From Aeromicrobium flavum (GTDB taxonomy: Bacteria; Actinomycetota; Actinomycetes; Propionibacteriales; Nocardioidaceae), in NCBI RefSeq assembly GCF_007992115.1, contig NZ_BJZQ01000007.1, forward strand, positions 1 to 64,000: a stretch of 64,000 nucleotides of DNA, read 5' to 3'. The position numbers were made by a program, and so were the translations under genes. Positions 48,670 to 58,189 of the stretch are shown piece by piece. Position 1 is the first letter of the stretch. Every line of letters begins with the position of its first letter. The notes below the pieces were generated by a model. It was not told where the DNA came from. It saw only the letters and a list, made by a program, of their open reading frames with translations, and ran no database searches.

Positions 48670-50869
48670 CCTGCGGGTCGTCCCGGCCGGGGTCGCGGTG
48701 TGGGGAACGGCCGCGGCCCTGACGCACGTCGACGTGCGCTGGGCGTTCGGCGTGGCTGCGGTGGTGGCGCTGCTGGGCACGTGGGGACGGCGACGGCCCG
48801 CGATCGCGTTCCCGGCGGCATGCCTCGTCCTGGCGGCGGTGTGCTGCGGGTGGCGCGGGGCCGCCGTGGAGGCCTCGCCCGTCGCCCGCCTGGCGGAGGC
48901 GGGACCCGTCGTCCGCGCCGAGGTCGTCGTCCGGGAGGACGGCCGGGCCCATGCCACCGCGGGTGGGACGGGAGTCGTGGTGCCCGTGACGGTCCGGGTC
49001 GTCGAGTCGGGGGAGCGGACGTGGCGGGTGCGGGTGCGCGCCACGGCCTTCGTCGACGGGCCCGCCGATCGCTTCGTCACCGGCACCCGGCTGGCGGTCC
49101 GCGCCGACCTCGAGCCCGCGGACAGCAGCGACGAGGCGGCCCTCCTCCGCGTGTTGGACTGGCGCCCGATCGGTTCGGGCCCGTGGTGGTGGCGCGGGTC
49201 GGAGGTCGTGCGCGACGGCATCCGCGACGGCGTCGACCATCGCGACGACCAGGCCGCGGCTCTCGTCCCGGCGCTCGTGGCGGGCGACGAGTCCCGCCTG
49301 ACGGACCAGACCCGGGACGCGTTCGCGCGGACGGGTCTCACCCATCTGCTCGCGGTCTCCGGGGCCAACCTGACGATCGTGCTCGGCGTCGTGCTGCTGG
49401 GCCTGCGGGCGCTGGGCGCGACACGACGGGTCCTGCTGGTGGCGGGGGTGCTGACCGTGGTCGCCTTCGTGCTGGTCGCCCGACCGGAGCCGAGCGTGCA
49501 ACGCGCCGCGGTCATGGGCTCGGTGGCGCTCGCCGGCCTGCTGGTCGGGCGGGCCGGCGCAGGCCTGCGTGCGCTGGCCTGGGCGGTGATCGTGCTCCTG
49601 GTCCTCGACCCGTGGTTGGCGACGCGACCGGGCTTCGTGCTGTCGGTCTCGGCCACCGCCGGCATCATCGTGCTGGCTCCGCCGCTGGCCCGTCGGCTGG
49701 CGTGGCTGCCGGGGCCGGTGGCCACCGCCGTCGCCGTCCCGATCGCCGCCCACCTCGCCTGCCTGCCCGTCGTGGCGTCGCTGAGCGGCGAGGTGTCCCT
49801 CGTGGCCGTGTTCGCCAATGTCGTCGTCGCGCCCGCGGTCGCGCCGGCCACCGTCGCGGGGCTGGCGGCCGGACTGGCCGACCTCGTCGTCCCGGCCGTC
49901 GGCGCCGTTCCGGGCACCGTCGCGTGGGTGGCGGCGACGGTGATCGTCGGTGTGGCCCGGATCGGCGCGAGCGCCCCCGGAGCGGCCGTCTCCTGGCCGT
50001 GGCCGGCGTGGACGCTCGTCCCGGTGGCGGTCATCGCCGGCTGGTGCTTGTGGCGGTTGGCGCGGCGGCCCGCCCTGGCGGTCGGCGTCACCCTCGGCCT
50101 CCTGCTGGCCGTGCTGCGGCCGCCGTCGCCGGGCTGGCCGCCCGACGGCGTGGTCGTGGTGGCGTGCGACGTGGGGCAGGGCGACGGCTTCGTCGTGCCC
50201 ACGGCTCCGGGCGAGGCGATCGTCATCGACGTCGGCCAGGAGCCCGCACCGATCGACCGCTGCCTGACGTCCCTGGGGATCGACCGCATCGCGCTGCTGC
50301 TGTTCACCCACGGCGACGCCGACCACGTCGAGGGCTGGCGCGGCGCCGTCCGGGGGCGGCGGGTCGACGTGCTGGCCGACGGGCCGTCGGGCGGCCCCGA
50401 CGTGCCGGCCGGACGCCGGGTCCGACTCCTCGCCGGCGACCGGGTCACGGTCCGGGGCGTCCTGCTCGAGGTGCTGTGGCCCCGCGAGGACGCCGAGCGC
50501 GTGCCGGCCGAGGCGCGCAACGACGCCAGCGTCGTCGTCCGCGCGACCGTGCGGGGCCGCCGGGTCCTGTTCACCGGCGACCTGGGGGAGGAGGCCCAGC
50601 GTGGCGTCACGCGGCTGCACCCGGACCTGGCCGCGGACGTCCTCAAGGTCGCCCACCACGGCAGCGCCGACCACTGGCCGGAGCTGGTGCGGCGGGCCGC
50701 TCCGGCGGTCGCGCTGATCGGCGTGGGCGCCGACAATCCGCACGGGCACCCCGCGCCCGCGGCCCTGGCGACCCTGGCCGACGTCGGAGCCGCGGTGTGG
50801 CGCACCGACCGGTCGGGCACGGTCGCCGTGGTCGATCGCGACGGGCGGCTCATCGTGTCGGCGCGGTGA
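48650..50869 (+). CDS. comEC: ComEC/Rec2 DNA-uptake channel
   Basis: The 739-residue polytopic protein has an N-terminal membrane and OB-like part, the competence domain with THLLAVSGANLTIVLG, and a C-terminal metallo-beta-lactamase domain with CDVGQGDGFVV, LLFTHGDADHVEGW, FTGDLGEEAQ and KVAHHGSADHWPELV. ComEC transports single-stranded DNA into the cytosol, and the C-terminal domain is proposed to degrade the second strand. The GTG start lies inside comEA. All metal-ligand positions of the lactamase domain appear intact. Confidence 0.93.
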   Translation: MTSSRSDLRVVPAGVAVWGTAAALTHVDVRWAFGVAAVVALLGTWGRRRPAIAFPAACLVLAAVCCGWRGAAVEASPVARLAEAGPVVRAEVVVREDGRAHATAGGTGVVVPVTVRVVESGERTWRVRVRATAFVDGPADRFVTGTRLAVRADLEPADSSDEAALLRVLDWRPIGSGPWWWRGSEVVRDGIRDGVDHRDDQAAALVPALVAGDESRLTDQTRDAFARTGLTHLLAVSGANLTIVLGVVLLGLRALGATRRVLLVAGVLTVVAFVLVARPEPSVQRAAVMGSVALAGLLVGRAGAGLRALAWAVIVLLVLDPWLATRPGFVLSVSATAGIIVLAPPLARRLAWLPGPVATAVAVPIAAHLACLPVVASLSGEVSLVAVFANVVVAPAVAPATVAGLAAGLADLVVPAVGAVPGTVAWVAATVIVGVARIGASAPGAAVSWPWPAWTLVPVAVIAGWCLWRLARRPALAVGVTLGLLLAVLRPPSPGWPPDGVVVVACDVGQGDGFVVPTAPGEAIVIDVGQEPAPIDRCLTSLGIDRIALLLFTHGDADHVEGWRGAVRGRRVDVLADGPSGGPDVPAGRRVRLLAGDRVTVRGVLLEVLWPREDAERVPAEARNDASVVVRATVRGRRVLFTGDLGEEAQRGVTRLHPDLAADVLKVAHHGSADHWPELVRRAAPAVALIGVGADNPHGHPAPAALATLADVGAAVWRTDRSGTVAVVDRDGRLIVSAR

Positions 50870-50871
50870 CC

Positions 50872-50877
50872 TATCCT
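50872..50877 (+). promoter_or_regulatory. Leaderless-type -10 before holA
   Basis: TATCCT is followed by exactly 6 bases and the GTG at 50884, immediately after the comEC stop. Confidence 0.45.
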
Positions 50878-50883
50878 CGGGAC

Positions 50884-51861
50884 GTGGCGAACCCGTTCGG
50901 CAAGATCCTGCTGATCACCGGCAACTCCGAGTTCCTGTCCGACCGGGCCAGGCGCCAGGCGGTCGACCAGATCCGCGCCGCCGTTCCCGCGGCCGAGGTC
51001 GCCCAGGCGGTCGCCTCGTCCCTCGCACCGGGCGAGTTCACCGCCCTCACGAGCGCCTCCTTGTTCAGCGAGGCCACCGCGGTCGTCCTCACCGACCTGC
51101 AGGACCTCGGCGAGCAGGTCGCCGGCGAGCTCCTCGCGTACGCGGCAGCGCCGTCCGACGACACCTCCGTCGTGCTGATCCACGGCGGGGGAGTGAAGGG
51201 CAAGGGCCTGCTCGACAAGCTGCGCAAGACCCCGGCCGTCTCGGAGGTGGCCCAGCAGGCCCCGAAGTACGAGCGCGACCTCATCGCCTGGGTCCGCCAG
51301 GAGTCACGCGACCTGGGCCGGGCGATCGACGACGAGGGCGCCGCGGTGCTGGTGGCCGCCGTCGGGTCCGACCTTCGATCCCTGGCCGCGGCGGTCGACC
51401 AGCTCGTCACCACGCTGGCCGAGGGCGAGCGCCTCGACGCCGCCGTGGTGCGCCGGTACTTCGGCGGACGGGCCGAGGTACGCGGCTACGAGATCGCCGA
51501 CGCCGCGCTCGACGGGCGGCTGGACCTGGCGCTCGAGCGGGCCCGGTGGGCCGAGGCGGCCAAGGTCGCTCCGCTGCTGATCACGGCGGCCCTGGCCTCG
51601 GGGCTGCGCCAGCTGGCCCGGGTGGTCACGGCCGCTCCCGGCCTGCGCGACGCCGACCTCGCGCGCGAGATCGGGGCGCCGCCGTTCAAGATCCGCGCCC
51701 TGCGCCAGAGTGCCCGCGGCTGGAACGAGACCTCGCTGCGCCACGCGCTCGACGCGGTCGCGCACGCCGACCTGCAGGTCAAGGGCGGCTCGGCCGAGCC
51801 CGCCCACGCCGTCGAGCGGATGATCATCGACGTCGCGGTGGCCCGCTCCCGCACCTCCTGA
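50884..51861 (+). CDS. holA: DNA polymerase III, delta subunit
   Basis: HolA is the delta subunit of the clamp loader and opens the beta clamp. The 325-residue protein begins GKILLITGNSEFLSDRARRQ, has VVLTDLQDLGEQVAGELLAY and VVLIHGGGVKGKGLLDKLR in the first domain and ALASGLRQLARVV with PPFKIRALRQSARGW in the C-terminal collar domain. The order comEA-comEC-holA-rpsT is a conserved actinobacterial arrangement and supports the call. The gene ends 10 bases before a strong bidirectional terminator. Confidence 0.93.
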   Translation: MANPFGKILLITGNSEFLSDRARRQAVDQIRAAVPAAEVAQAVASSLAPGEFTALTSASLFSEATAVVLTDLQDLGEQVAGELLAYAAAPSDDTSVVLIHGGGVKGKGLLDKLRKTPAVSEVAQQAPKYERDLIAWVRQESRDLGRAIDDEGAAVLVAAVGSDLRSLAAAVDQLVTTLAEGERLDAAVVRRYFGGRAEVRGYEIADAALDGRLDLALERARWAEAAKVAPLLITAALASGLRQLARVVTAAPGLRDADLAREIGAPPFKIRALRQSARGWNETSLRHALDAVAHADLQVKGGSAEPAHAVERMIIDVAVARSRTS

Positions 51862-51871
51862 GGGCATGGGA

Positions 51872-51902
51872 AAGGCCCCGCACCCAGGGGGTGCGGGGCC
51901 TT
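51872..51902. terminator. Bidirectional hairpin terminator between holA and rpsT
   Basis: AAGGCCCCGCACCC (51872-51885), a 3-base loop AGG and GGGTGCGGGGCCTT (51889-51902) form a perfect 14-bp stem. The genes on both sides converge on it, so it can serve both strands; its A/T ends are short. Confidence 0.85.
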
Positions 51903-51912
51903 GCTCAGCGGC

Positions 51913-52173
51913 TCAGAGAGCGGCGGCCTTCTTGGCGATCGCGGACTTGCGGTTCGCGGCCTGGTTCTTGTGGATGACACCCTTCGAAGCAGCCTTGTCG
52001 AGTTTCTTCGCGGTGTCGGCGGCGAGAGCCTTGGCCTCGTCGGTCTTGCCGGCCTCGAGGGCCTCCTGGAAGCGGCGAACCGAGGTCTTCAGGGCCGAGC
52101 GCACGGACTTGTTGCGCTCGCGAGCGGCCTCGTTCTGCCGGTTGCGCTTGATCTGCGACTTGATGTTCGCCAC
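51913..52173 (-). CDS. rpsT: 30S ribosomal protein S20
   Basis: The 86-residue basic protein begins [20 protein letters not shown] and contains [20 protein letters not shown] and [18 protein letters not shown], a standard S20 that binds 16S rRNA early in 30S assembly. The start is GTG at 52173; a longer open frame upstream lacks S20 similarity. Its leader from the promoter at 52262-52291 is about 80 bases, long enough for autogenous control, which is known for S20 in proteobacteria but is only a possibility here. Confidence 0.97.
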   Translation of the reverse strand: MANIKSQIKRNRQNEAARERNKSVRSALKTSVRRFQEALEAGKTDEAKALAADTAKKLDKAASKGVIHKNQAANRKSAIAKKAAAL

Positions 52174-52261
52174 GGCAAACCTGTTCTTTCGTCGTTCCGG
52201 TGATGAGAAGTCTTGGTCGCGCCCGAGCCCGTCGTACGGTGGGCTGGACACGCAAGGACCA

Positions 52262-52291
52262 ACTCTACCAGCGACAGCGCCCCTGCCTCAA
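52262..52291 (-). promoter_or_regulatory. Sigma-A-type promoter of rpsT
   Basis: On the minus strand TTGAGG (complement of 52286-52291), an 18-base spacer and TAGAGT (complement of 52262-52267) form a -35/-10 pair about 90 bases before the rpsT start. It is divergent from the promoter at 52307. Confidence 0.5.
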
Positions 52292-52306
52292 ATCCGCTCC
52301 GTCTCG

Positions 52307-52312
52307 TAGGCT
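52307..52312 (+). promoter_or_regulatory. Leaderless-type -10 before the small membrane protein
   Basis: TAGGCT is followed by exactly 6 bases and the GTG at 52319. Confidence 0.42.
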
Positions 52313-52318
52313 CGCACC

Positions 52319-52660
52319 GTGCACACGTTCTACGACATCCTCGTCTGGGTCCACATCGCCTGCTGGGCCGCCGCCCTCGTGCTGTGGGCGCTCTCGCTGC
52401 GCGCCCCGCGCGTCCCGAAGGGGATGGCGCACGCCGTCGCCACCGCCCTGGTGATCGGGATCGTGCTCACGGGGATCGCCTCGGCCAGTGACGCGGTGGA
52501 CGACCCCAACAACGCCAAGGTGGGCGTCAAGCTGGTCATCGCGGCGGTCGCGACCGCACTGGCGTTCATGAAGCAGAAGCTGCCCGCGCCGAACCCGTGG
52601 GGCCACGTGGTGGCCGCGCTCGTCGTGGTCAACGTCGTCATCGCGTACGCCTGGCGCTGA
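52319..52660 (+). CDS. Small hypothetical membrane protein
   Basis: This 113-residue protein shows four hydrophobic segments (about 5-26, 38-58, 69-86 and 94-111) and a short charged loop DDPNNAKVGVK. It starts MHTFYDILVWVHIACW. Proteins of this size and pattern are common beside rpsT and lepA in Nocardioidaceae-like genomes, but I do not recognise a named family and assign no function. The GTG start is supported by TAGGCT 6 bases upstream. It is followed by a hairpin in the lepA leader. Confidence 0.7.
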   Translation: MHTFYDILVWVHIACWAAALVLWALSLRAPRVPKGMAHAVATALVIGIVLTGIASASDAVDDPNNAKVGVKLVIAAVATALAFMKQKLPAPNPWGHVVAALVVVNVVIAYAWR

Positions 52661-52664
52661 TCGG

Positions 52665-52695
52665 TTGTCACGACCCGTGCGCGGGTCGTGGACAA
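52665..52695 (+). other. Hairpin between the small membrane gene and lepA
   Basis: TTGTCACGACCCG (52665-52677), loop TGCG and CGGGTCGTGGACAA (52682-52695) form a 13-bp stem with one bulged base. It has no T-tract. The lepA ribosome site GGAG begins 2 bases after it, so it could be a terminator of the upstream gene or a leader structure affecting lepA. Confidence 0.6.
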
Positions 52696-52705
52696 TGGAG
52701 TCACC

Positions 52706-54565
<1,860 letters not shown>

Positions 54566-54589
54566 CCCCGGCCGGGCGCGCTCCTTCAC

Positions 54590-54650
54590 CACTTTTGGAA
54601 CTGGATCCACGTCGATCCGGCCGGAGAACGTGGATCCGGGACCAAAAGTG
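54590..54650 (+). repeat. 61-base palindromic element, copy 1
   Basis: Left arm 54590-54612 (begins CACTTTTGGAACTGGATCC, ends ACGT) and right arm 54628-54650 (begins ACGTGGATCC, ends ACCAAAAGTG) are complementary except for a few bases near GGGA, around a 15-base centre. It lies between lepA and the convergent DUF559-like gene, whose stop is 3 bases away. The first 28 bases are identical to the reverse complement of copy 2. Confidence 0.9.
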
Positions 54651-54652
54651 CC

Positions 54653-55612
54653 TCATCGTGCGGCTGAGCCGGAGCGCTGAGCCTTCGGGTGCCGAGCGAG
54701 CTCCTCGAGCTCCCAGGGATGGAACCGTGGCGGTGGTCCGGTGTGTCCGCGCGACGCGAGCGCGCGCCACACCCTCCCGATGAGATGGGCCGGGTGGTCC
54801 AGGTCTCCCGACACGATCACGATCACCAGCCAGCCGTCGGCCTCGAGATTCTCCCTCCGGATGAGGTCCTTCCGTCGCTGGGAGGCCGTCCGGTCGTGGT
54901 ACCAGCCGTCGTACTCGAGCACGATCCGGCGCTGGACGTAGACGAGGTCGCCGCAGGCCAGATGCGTTCCGTGTGCGTCGAAGATGTCGAGGTTGACCTC
55001 CGCCTCGGGCAGGCCCGCCACGGCGAGCAGGAGCCGCAGGTCGGTCTCGCGGAAGGACGCCACCCGCTCCCGCGTGCGACCCGCGTTCGCGCGTGACCGG
55101 CGGACACCGTGCAGGTGCCGGGTCAGGGCGAACCGCGCGAACGACTCCGGCGTCATGGCACCCGCGGCGATCAGGGCGTCAGCCGCCCGGACGATGTCGC
55201 GGTGACTGAGTTCGATGGCCGCATCGACGAGGCAGCGCTCGGGCGGGAGTACGGGGAAGCCACCGACGATCGTCGCAGCCAGTGGCGCCTGCCGGCGATG
55301 CAGCACCACCGATGCGAGCTTGCTCCGCCGAGGAGCGTTGGTCGACCAGTGTCGTCGCGACCCACCGATGTCGACGCCGTGGAGGCGCAGACCGGTGACG
55401 TGGCTGACCACCGCGTCCGGCGGAAGCACGAGTCGGTCCGCGTGGAGCAGGAACGCCAGGTCGCGCGGCTCGCCCGACGCGGCCCAGATCCCGCGTCCGC
55501 GGTGCACCGCCTCGAACCTTGGTCCCTCGAGCATCCGGCGGGTGACCCCGGCGGCCAGGGCCTCGGCCGTGGTGAAGGCGCGTCCGCGCAGGCTGTCGGG
55601 AACCGGTGGCAT
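54653..55612 (-). CDS. DUF559/Vsr-like endonuclease-domain protein with AbiEi-like N-terminus
   Basis: The 319-residue protein has an N-terminal winged-helix-like part resembling AbiEi antitoxin proteins (FTTAEALAAGVTRRMLEGPR, PPDAVVSHVTGLRLHGVDIG) and a C-terminal DUF559/Vsr-like nuclease fold with VLEYDGWYHDRTASQRRKDL followed by IRRENLEADGWLVIVIVSGD. Such proteins are abundant in actinobacteria; neither a DNA target nor a toxin partner is known here. The ATG at 55612 is favoured because GACGCT stands 6 bases upstream; a longer frame would run through the repeat. The gene is enclosed by inverted palindromes, which suggests a mobile or recently inserted cassette. Confidence 0.75.
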   Translation of the reverse strand: MPPVPDSLRGRAFTTAEALAAGVTRRMLEGPRFEAVHRGRGIWAASGEPRDLAFLLHADRLVLPPDAVVSHVTGLRLHGVDIGGSRRHWSTNAPRRSKLASVVLHRRQAPLAATIVGGFPVLPPERCLVDAAIELSHRDIVRAADALIAAGAMTPESFARFALTRHLHGVRRSRANAGRTRERVASFRETDLRLLLAVAGLPEAEVNLDIFDAHGTHLACGDLVYVQRRIVLEYDGWYHDRTASQRRKDLIRRENLEADGWLVIVIVSGDLDHPAHLIGRVWRALASRGHTGPPPRFHPWELEELARHPKAQRSGSAAR

Positions 55613-55715
55613 GACTCGAGCGTCCGAGGGCCGGGGCCCGAGCGGGAGTCCTCGCGAACGGCCTGTGGACACGGGCGCGCCGCCCGCCGTGCCTGTGCAT
55701 GCCGCTCGCCGCACC

Positions 55716-55776
55716 CACTTTTGGAACTGGATCCACGTCCCACGGCGAGATCGACGTGGATCCAGTTCCAAAAGTG
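55716..55776 (-). repeat. 61-base palindromic element, copy 2 (inverted relative to copy 1)
   Basis: Arms 55716-55738 and 55754-55776 are perfectly complementary over 23 bases, one more pair on each side, around a 15-base centre. Read on the minus strand it matches copy 1 from the first base through CGATC (28 bases) and 10 of 15 centre positions, so the two copies face each other across the DUF559-like gene. Confidence 0.9.
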
Positions 55777-55828
55777 GAGAGGGGGAGTGGGGAGGGGAGG
55801 GGTCGACGTGGGGGCGGCGTGCCGGAAG

Positions 55829-55861
55829 GTTCACCCGGGCTTCACCTGCTCCTTCCGCCAG
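55829..55861 (+). promoter_or_regulatory. Putative PHO box (PhoP direct repeats)
   Basis: GTTCACCCGGG (55829-55839) and CTTCACCTGCT (55840-55850) are adjacent 11-base units, and a weaker third unit CCTTCCGCCAG follows. This is the layout of actinobacterial PhoP sites. It ends 30 bases before the phytase-like/GDPD start, a sensible target for phosphate-starvation control. Confidence 0.6.
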
Positions 55862-55890
55862 GGTCGGGGTGATGCGGTTGCGTCGGCGCC

Positions 55891-58113
55891 ATGACGCATC
55901 TGGGGGGACGAGCAGCCCGCATCCTGCTCACCAGCAGTCTCGCCGCCACGATGGTGGCGGCTTCCGTGACGTCGGCCCGAGCGGCCGAGGCGTCGCGCAA
56001 CCGCGGCACCACGGTCGTGCCGACGCTCGTCGCCCGGGCGACGCTCTCGGCCGATCACCTCGAGGAGGGCCCGCCGTCCGGGGCGAAGGCCACCGCGGCC
56101 AACGGCCGGACCGGCCCGTTCGCCGGGCAGGTCATCCCGGGGTTCTCGGCGATGATCGAGAACCGCGACGGCACCTTCTGGGCGCTGCCGGACAACGGCT
56201 TCGGCTCGAAGGCCAACTCCGCGGACTTCCTGCTGCGGATCTACCAGGTCCGCCCGCGGTGGCAGACCGCGCAGGGCGGCGCCGGCGAGATCGAGGTCGA
56301 GCGCCACGTCTCGCTGCGCGACCCGCGGCGCAAGGCCGGCTTCGAGATCGTCAACGAGGCGACGAAGGACCGGCTGCTCACGGGAGCCGACTTCGACGTC
56401 GAGTCAATCGTCCGCGCGAAGGACGGCACGTTCTGGATCGGTGAGGAGTTCGGCCCGTTCCTGCTGCACGTCGACGCCACGGGCGTGCTGCTGGAGAAGC
56501 CGGTGCCGCTGCCGGGCGTGCAGTCGCCGTCGAACCCCGCCGGCGCGACGCCCAACCTGCCCAACAGCAAGGGGTTCGAGGCCATGGCGGCCAGTGCCGA
56601 CGGCCGGTACCTGTACCCGATCCTCGAGGGCGCCCGCACCGACGACAGCCAGCCGCGACGCCGGTGGGTGCACGAGTTCGACACCCGCCGGAACCGCTAC
56701 ACCGCGAAGCGTTGGTCGTACGAGGCCGACACCGACGCCTCGCTCGTCGCGGACGCGTTCACGGTCGGTCGGCACGAGCTGCTGGTGGCCGAGCGCGACG
56801 ACTTCGAGGGCGATCAGGCGGTCACCAAGCGCGTCTACCGGGTCGACCTCGACCGCCGCGACCGTGACGGCCACGTCGAGAAGGAGCTCGTCCTCGACGC
56901 CCTCAAGATCGCGAACCCCGCCGGGATCGGCGCGGGCGACGGCTACGGCACCGGCGATCCGTTCTCGCTGCCCGTGCAGTCGTTCGAGACCATCGTGCAG
57001 CTGCGGGACGGTCGGCTGCTGATCGGCAACGACAACAACTACCCCGGCAACGACGCCCGGGTCCCGGGCCGCCCGGACGACACCGAGATGGCCGTCGTCG
57101 AGCTGCGGCGCCAGCGGGTCGGCGCGAACGAGGCGACGATCGTCGCGCACCGCGGTGCGTCGGGGCACCGACCCGAGCACACCCTCGCGTCGTACTCCGA
57201 GGCGATCCGCCAGTGCGCCGACCTCATCGAGCCCGACCTGGTCCCGACGAAGGACGGGGTCCTGGTGGCGCGGCACGAGAACGAGATCGGCGGCACCACG
57301 AACGTCGCCGACCGGGCCGAGTTCGCCGCACGGCGCACGACGAAGACGATCGACGGCCGTGCGATCACGGGCTGGTTCACCGAGGACTTCACCCTCGCCG
57401 AGCTGCGGACGCTGCGGGCGAAGGAGCGCATCCCGGCGCTGCGCCCGGCGAACACCGCGTTCGATGGGCTGTACCCGGTGCCGACCCTCGACGAGGTGCT
57501 CGACCTGGCCCGTCGCTCGCGCACGTGCGACGGGAAGCCGGTGGGCGTCTACCCCGAGACGAAGCACCCCACGTACTTCGACTCGGTCGGCCTGTCGATG
57601 GAGGAGCCGCTGGTCGCGGGGCTGAAGCGGGCCGGCCTCGACCGTCGCGGGGCGCCCGTCGTGCTGCAGAGCTTCGAGACGCAGAACCTGCAGGAGCTGA
57701 ACCGCAGGAGCCGGGCGCGGATCGTCCAGCTGATCGACTGCAGCGGGGCTCCGTACGACCTCGTGGCGGCGGGGGACGGTCGCACCTACGCCGACCTGGT
57801 GACGGCGCCGCAGCTGCGTCGCATCGCGCGGTATGCCGACGGCGTGGGCCTGTGCAAGGACCGGATGATCCCGCGCACCGCCGACGGCAGGCTCGGGAGC
57901 CCGACGCCGGTCATCGACGACGCGCACGCCGCCGGGCTGGTCGTGCACGGCTGGACGTTCCGCCGCGAGAACTCGTTCCTGCCCGTGGAGTTCCGCAGCA
58001 GCACCGACCCGGCGGCCCCGGGCGACCTCGCCGGTGAGATCCGCAGATTCCTCGACGCGGGGATGGACGGGTTCTTCACGGACCACCCGGGGACGGCCGC
58101 GGAAAAGCGGTAA
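55891..58113 (+). CDS. Secreted phytase-like beta-propeller fused to glycerophosphodiester phosphodiesterase
   Basis: The 740-residue protein has a signal peptide (about 1-32, ending SARAAEA). Next comes an esterase-like-activity-of-phytase domain (about 45-405; GFSAMIENRDGTFWALPDNG, GFEAMAASADGRYLYPILEG, RDGRLLIGNDNNYPG). A C-terminal GDPD domain follows (from about 415; IVAHRGASGHRPEHTLASY, EPDLVPTKDGVLVARHE, PVGVYPETKHP, MDGFFTDHP) with the catalytic HRG/RPEHT set. It would release phosphate-containing products from glycerophosphodiesters outside the cell. A PHO box upstream fits. Part of the fusion may supply substrate binding only. Confidence 0.86.
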   Translation: MTHLGGRAARILLTSSLAATMVAASVTSARAAEASRNRGTTVVPTLVARATLSADHLEEGPPSGAKATAANGRTGPFAGQVIPGFSAMIENRDGTFWALPDNGFGSKANSADFLLRIYQVRPRWQTAQGGAGEIEVERHVSLRDPRRKAGFEIVNEATKDRLLTGADFDVESIVRAKDGTFWIGEEFGPFLLHVDATGVLLEKPVPLPGVQSPSNPAGATPNLPNSKGFEAMAASADGRYLYPILEGARTDDSQPRRRWVHEFDTRRNRYTAKRWSYEADTDASLVADAFTVGRHELLVAERDDFEGDQAVTKRVYRVDLDRRDRDGHVEKELVLDALKIANPAGIGAGDGYGTGDPFSLPVQSFETIVQLRDGRLLIGNDNNYPGNDARVPGRPDDTEMAVVELRRQRVGANEATIVAHRGASGHRPEHTLASYSEAIRQCADLIEPDLVPTKDGVLVARHENEIGGTTNVADRAEFAARRTTKTIDGRAITGWFTEDFTLAELRTLRAKERIPALRPANTAFDGLYPVPTLDEVLDLARRSRTCDGKPVGVYPETKHPTYFDSVGLSMEEPLVAGLKRAGLDRRGAPVVLQSFETQNLQELNRRSRARIVQLIDCSGAPYDLVAAGDGRTYADLVTAPQLRRIARYADGVGLCKDRMIPRTADGRLGSPTPVIDDAHAAGLVVHGWTFRRENSFLPVEFRSSTDPAAPGDLAGEIRRFLDAGMDGFFTDHPGTAAEKR

Positions 58114-58129
58114 CCCTCTGTGACACGTG

Positions 58130-58181
58130 CCCGGGGACGGGTAGGGTGACCTGAATCACAGCTCGCCCCACCGTCCCCGGG
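58130..58181 (+). promoter_or_regulatory. Inverted repeat around the acyl-CoA synthetase promoter
   Basis: CCCGGGGACGG (58130-58140) and CCGTCCCCGGG (58171-58181) are perfect 11-base inverted arms, 30 bases apart. TAGGGT (58142-58147), a likely -10, abuts the left arm. The right arm overlaps the GGGAG ribosome site (58179-58183). An operator is likely; the binding protein is unknown. Confidence 0.55.
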
Positions 58182-58189
58182 AGAACTCC

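Noticed and set aside
54590-54650. Copy 1 palindrome as a simple lepA terminator
   Set aside because: It has no T-tract, and an inverted copy lies 1.1 kb away between a minus-strand start and a plus-strand start, where a terminator would make little sense.
54653-55612. Type IV toxin-antitoxin pair based on the AbiEi-like N-terminus
   Set aside because: No AbiEii-like nucleotidyltransferase toxin gene is adjacent on either strand.
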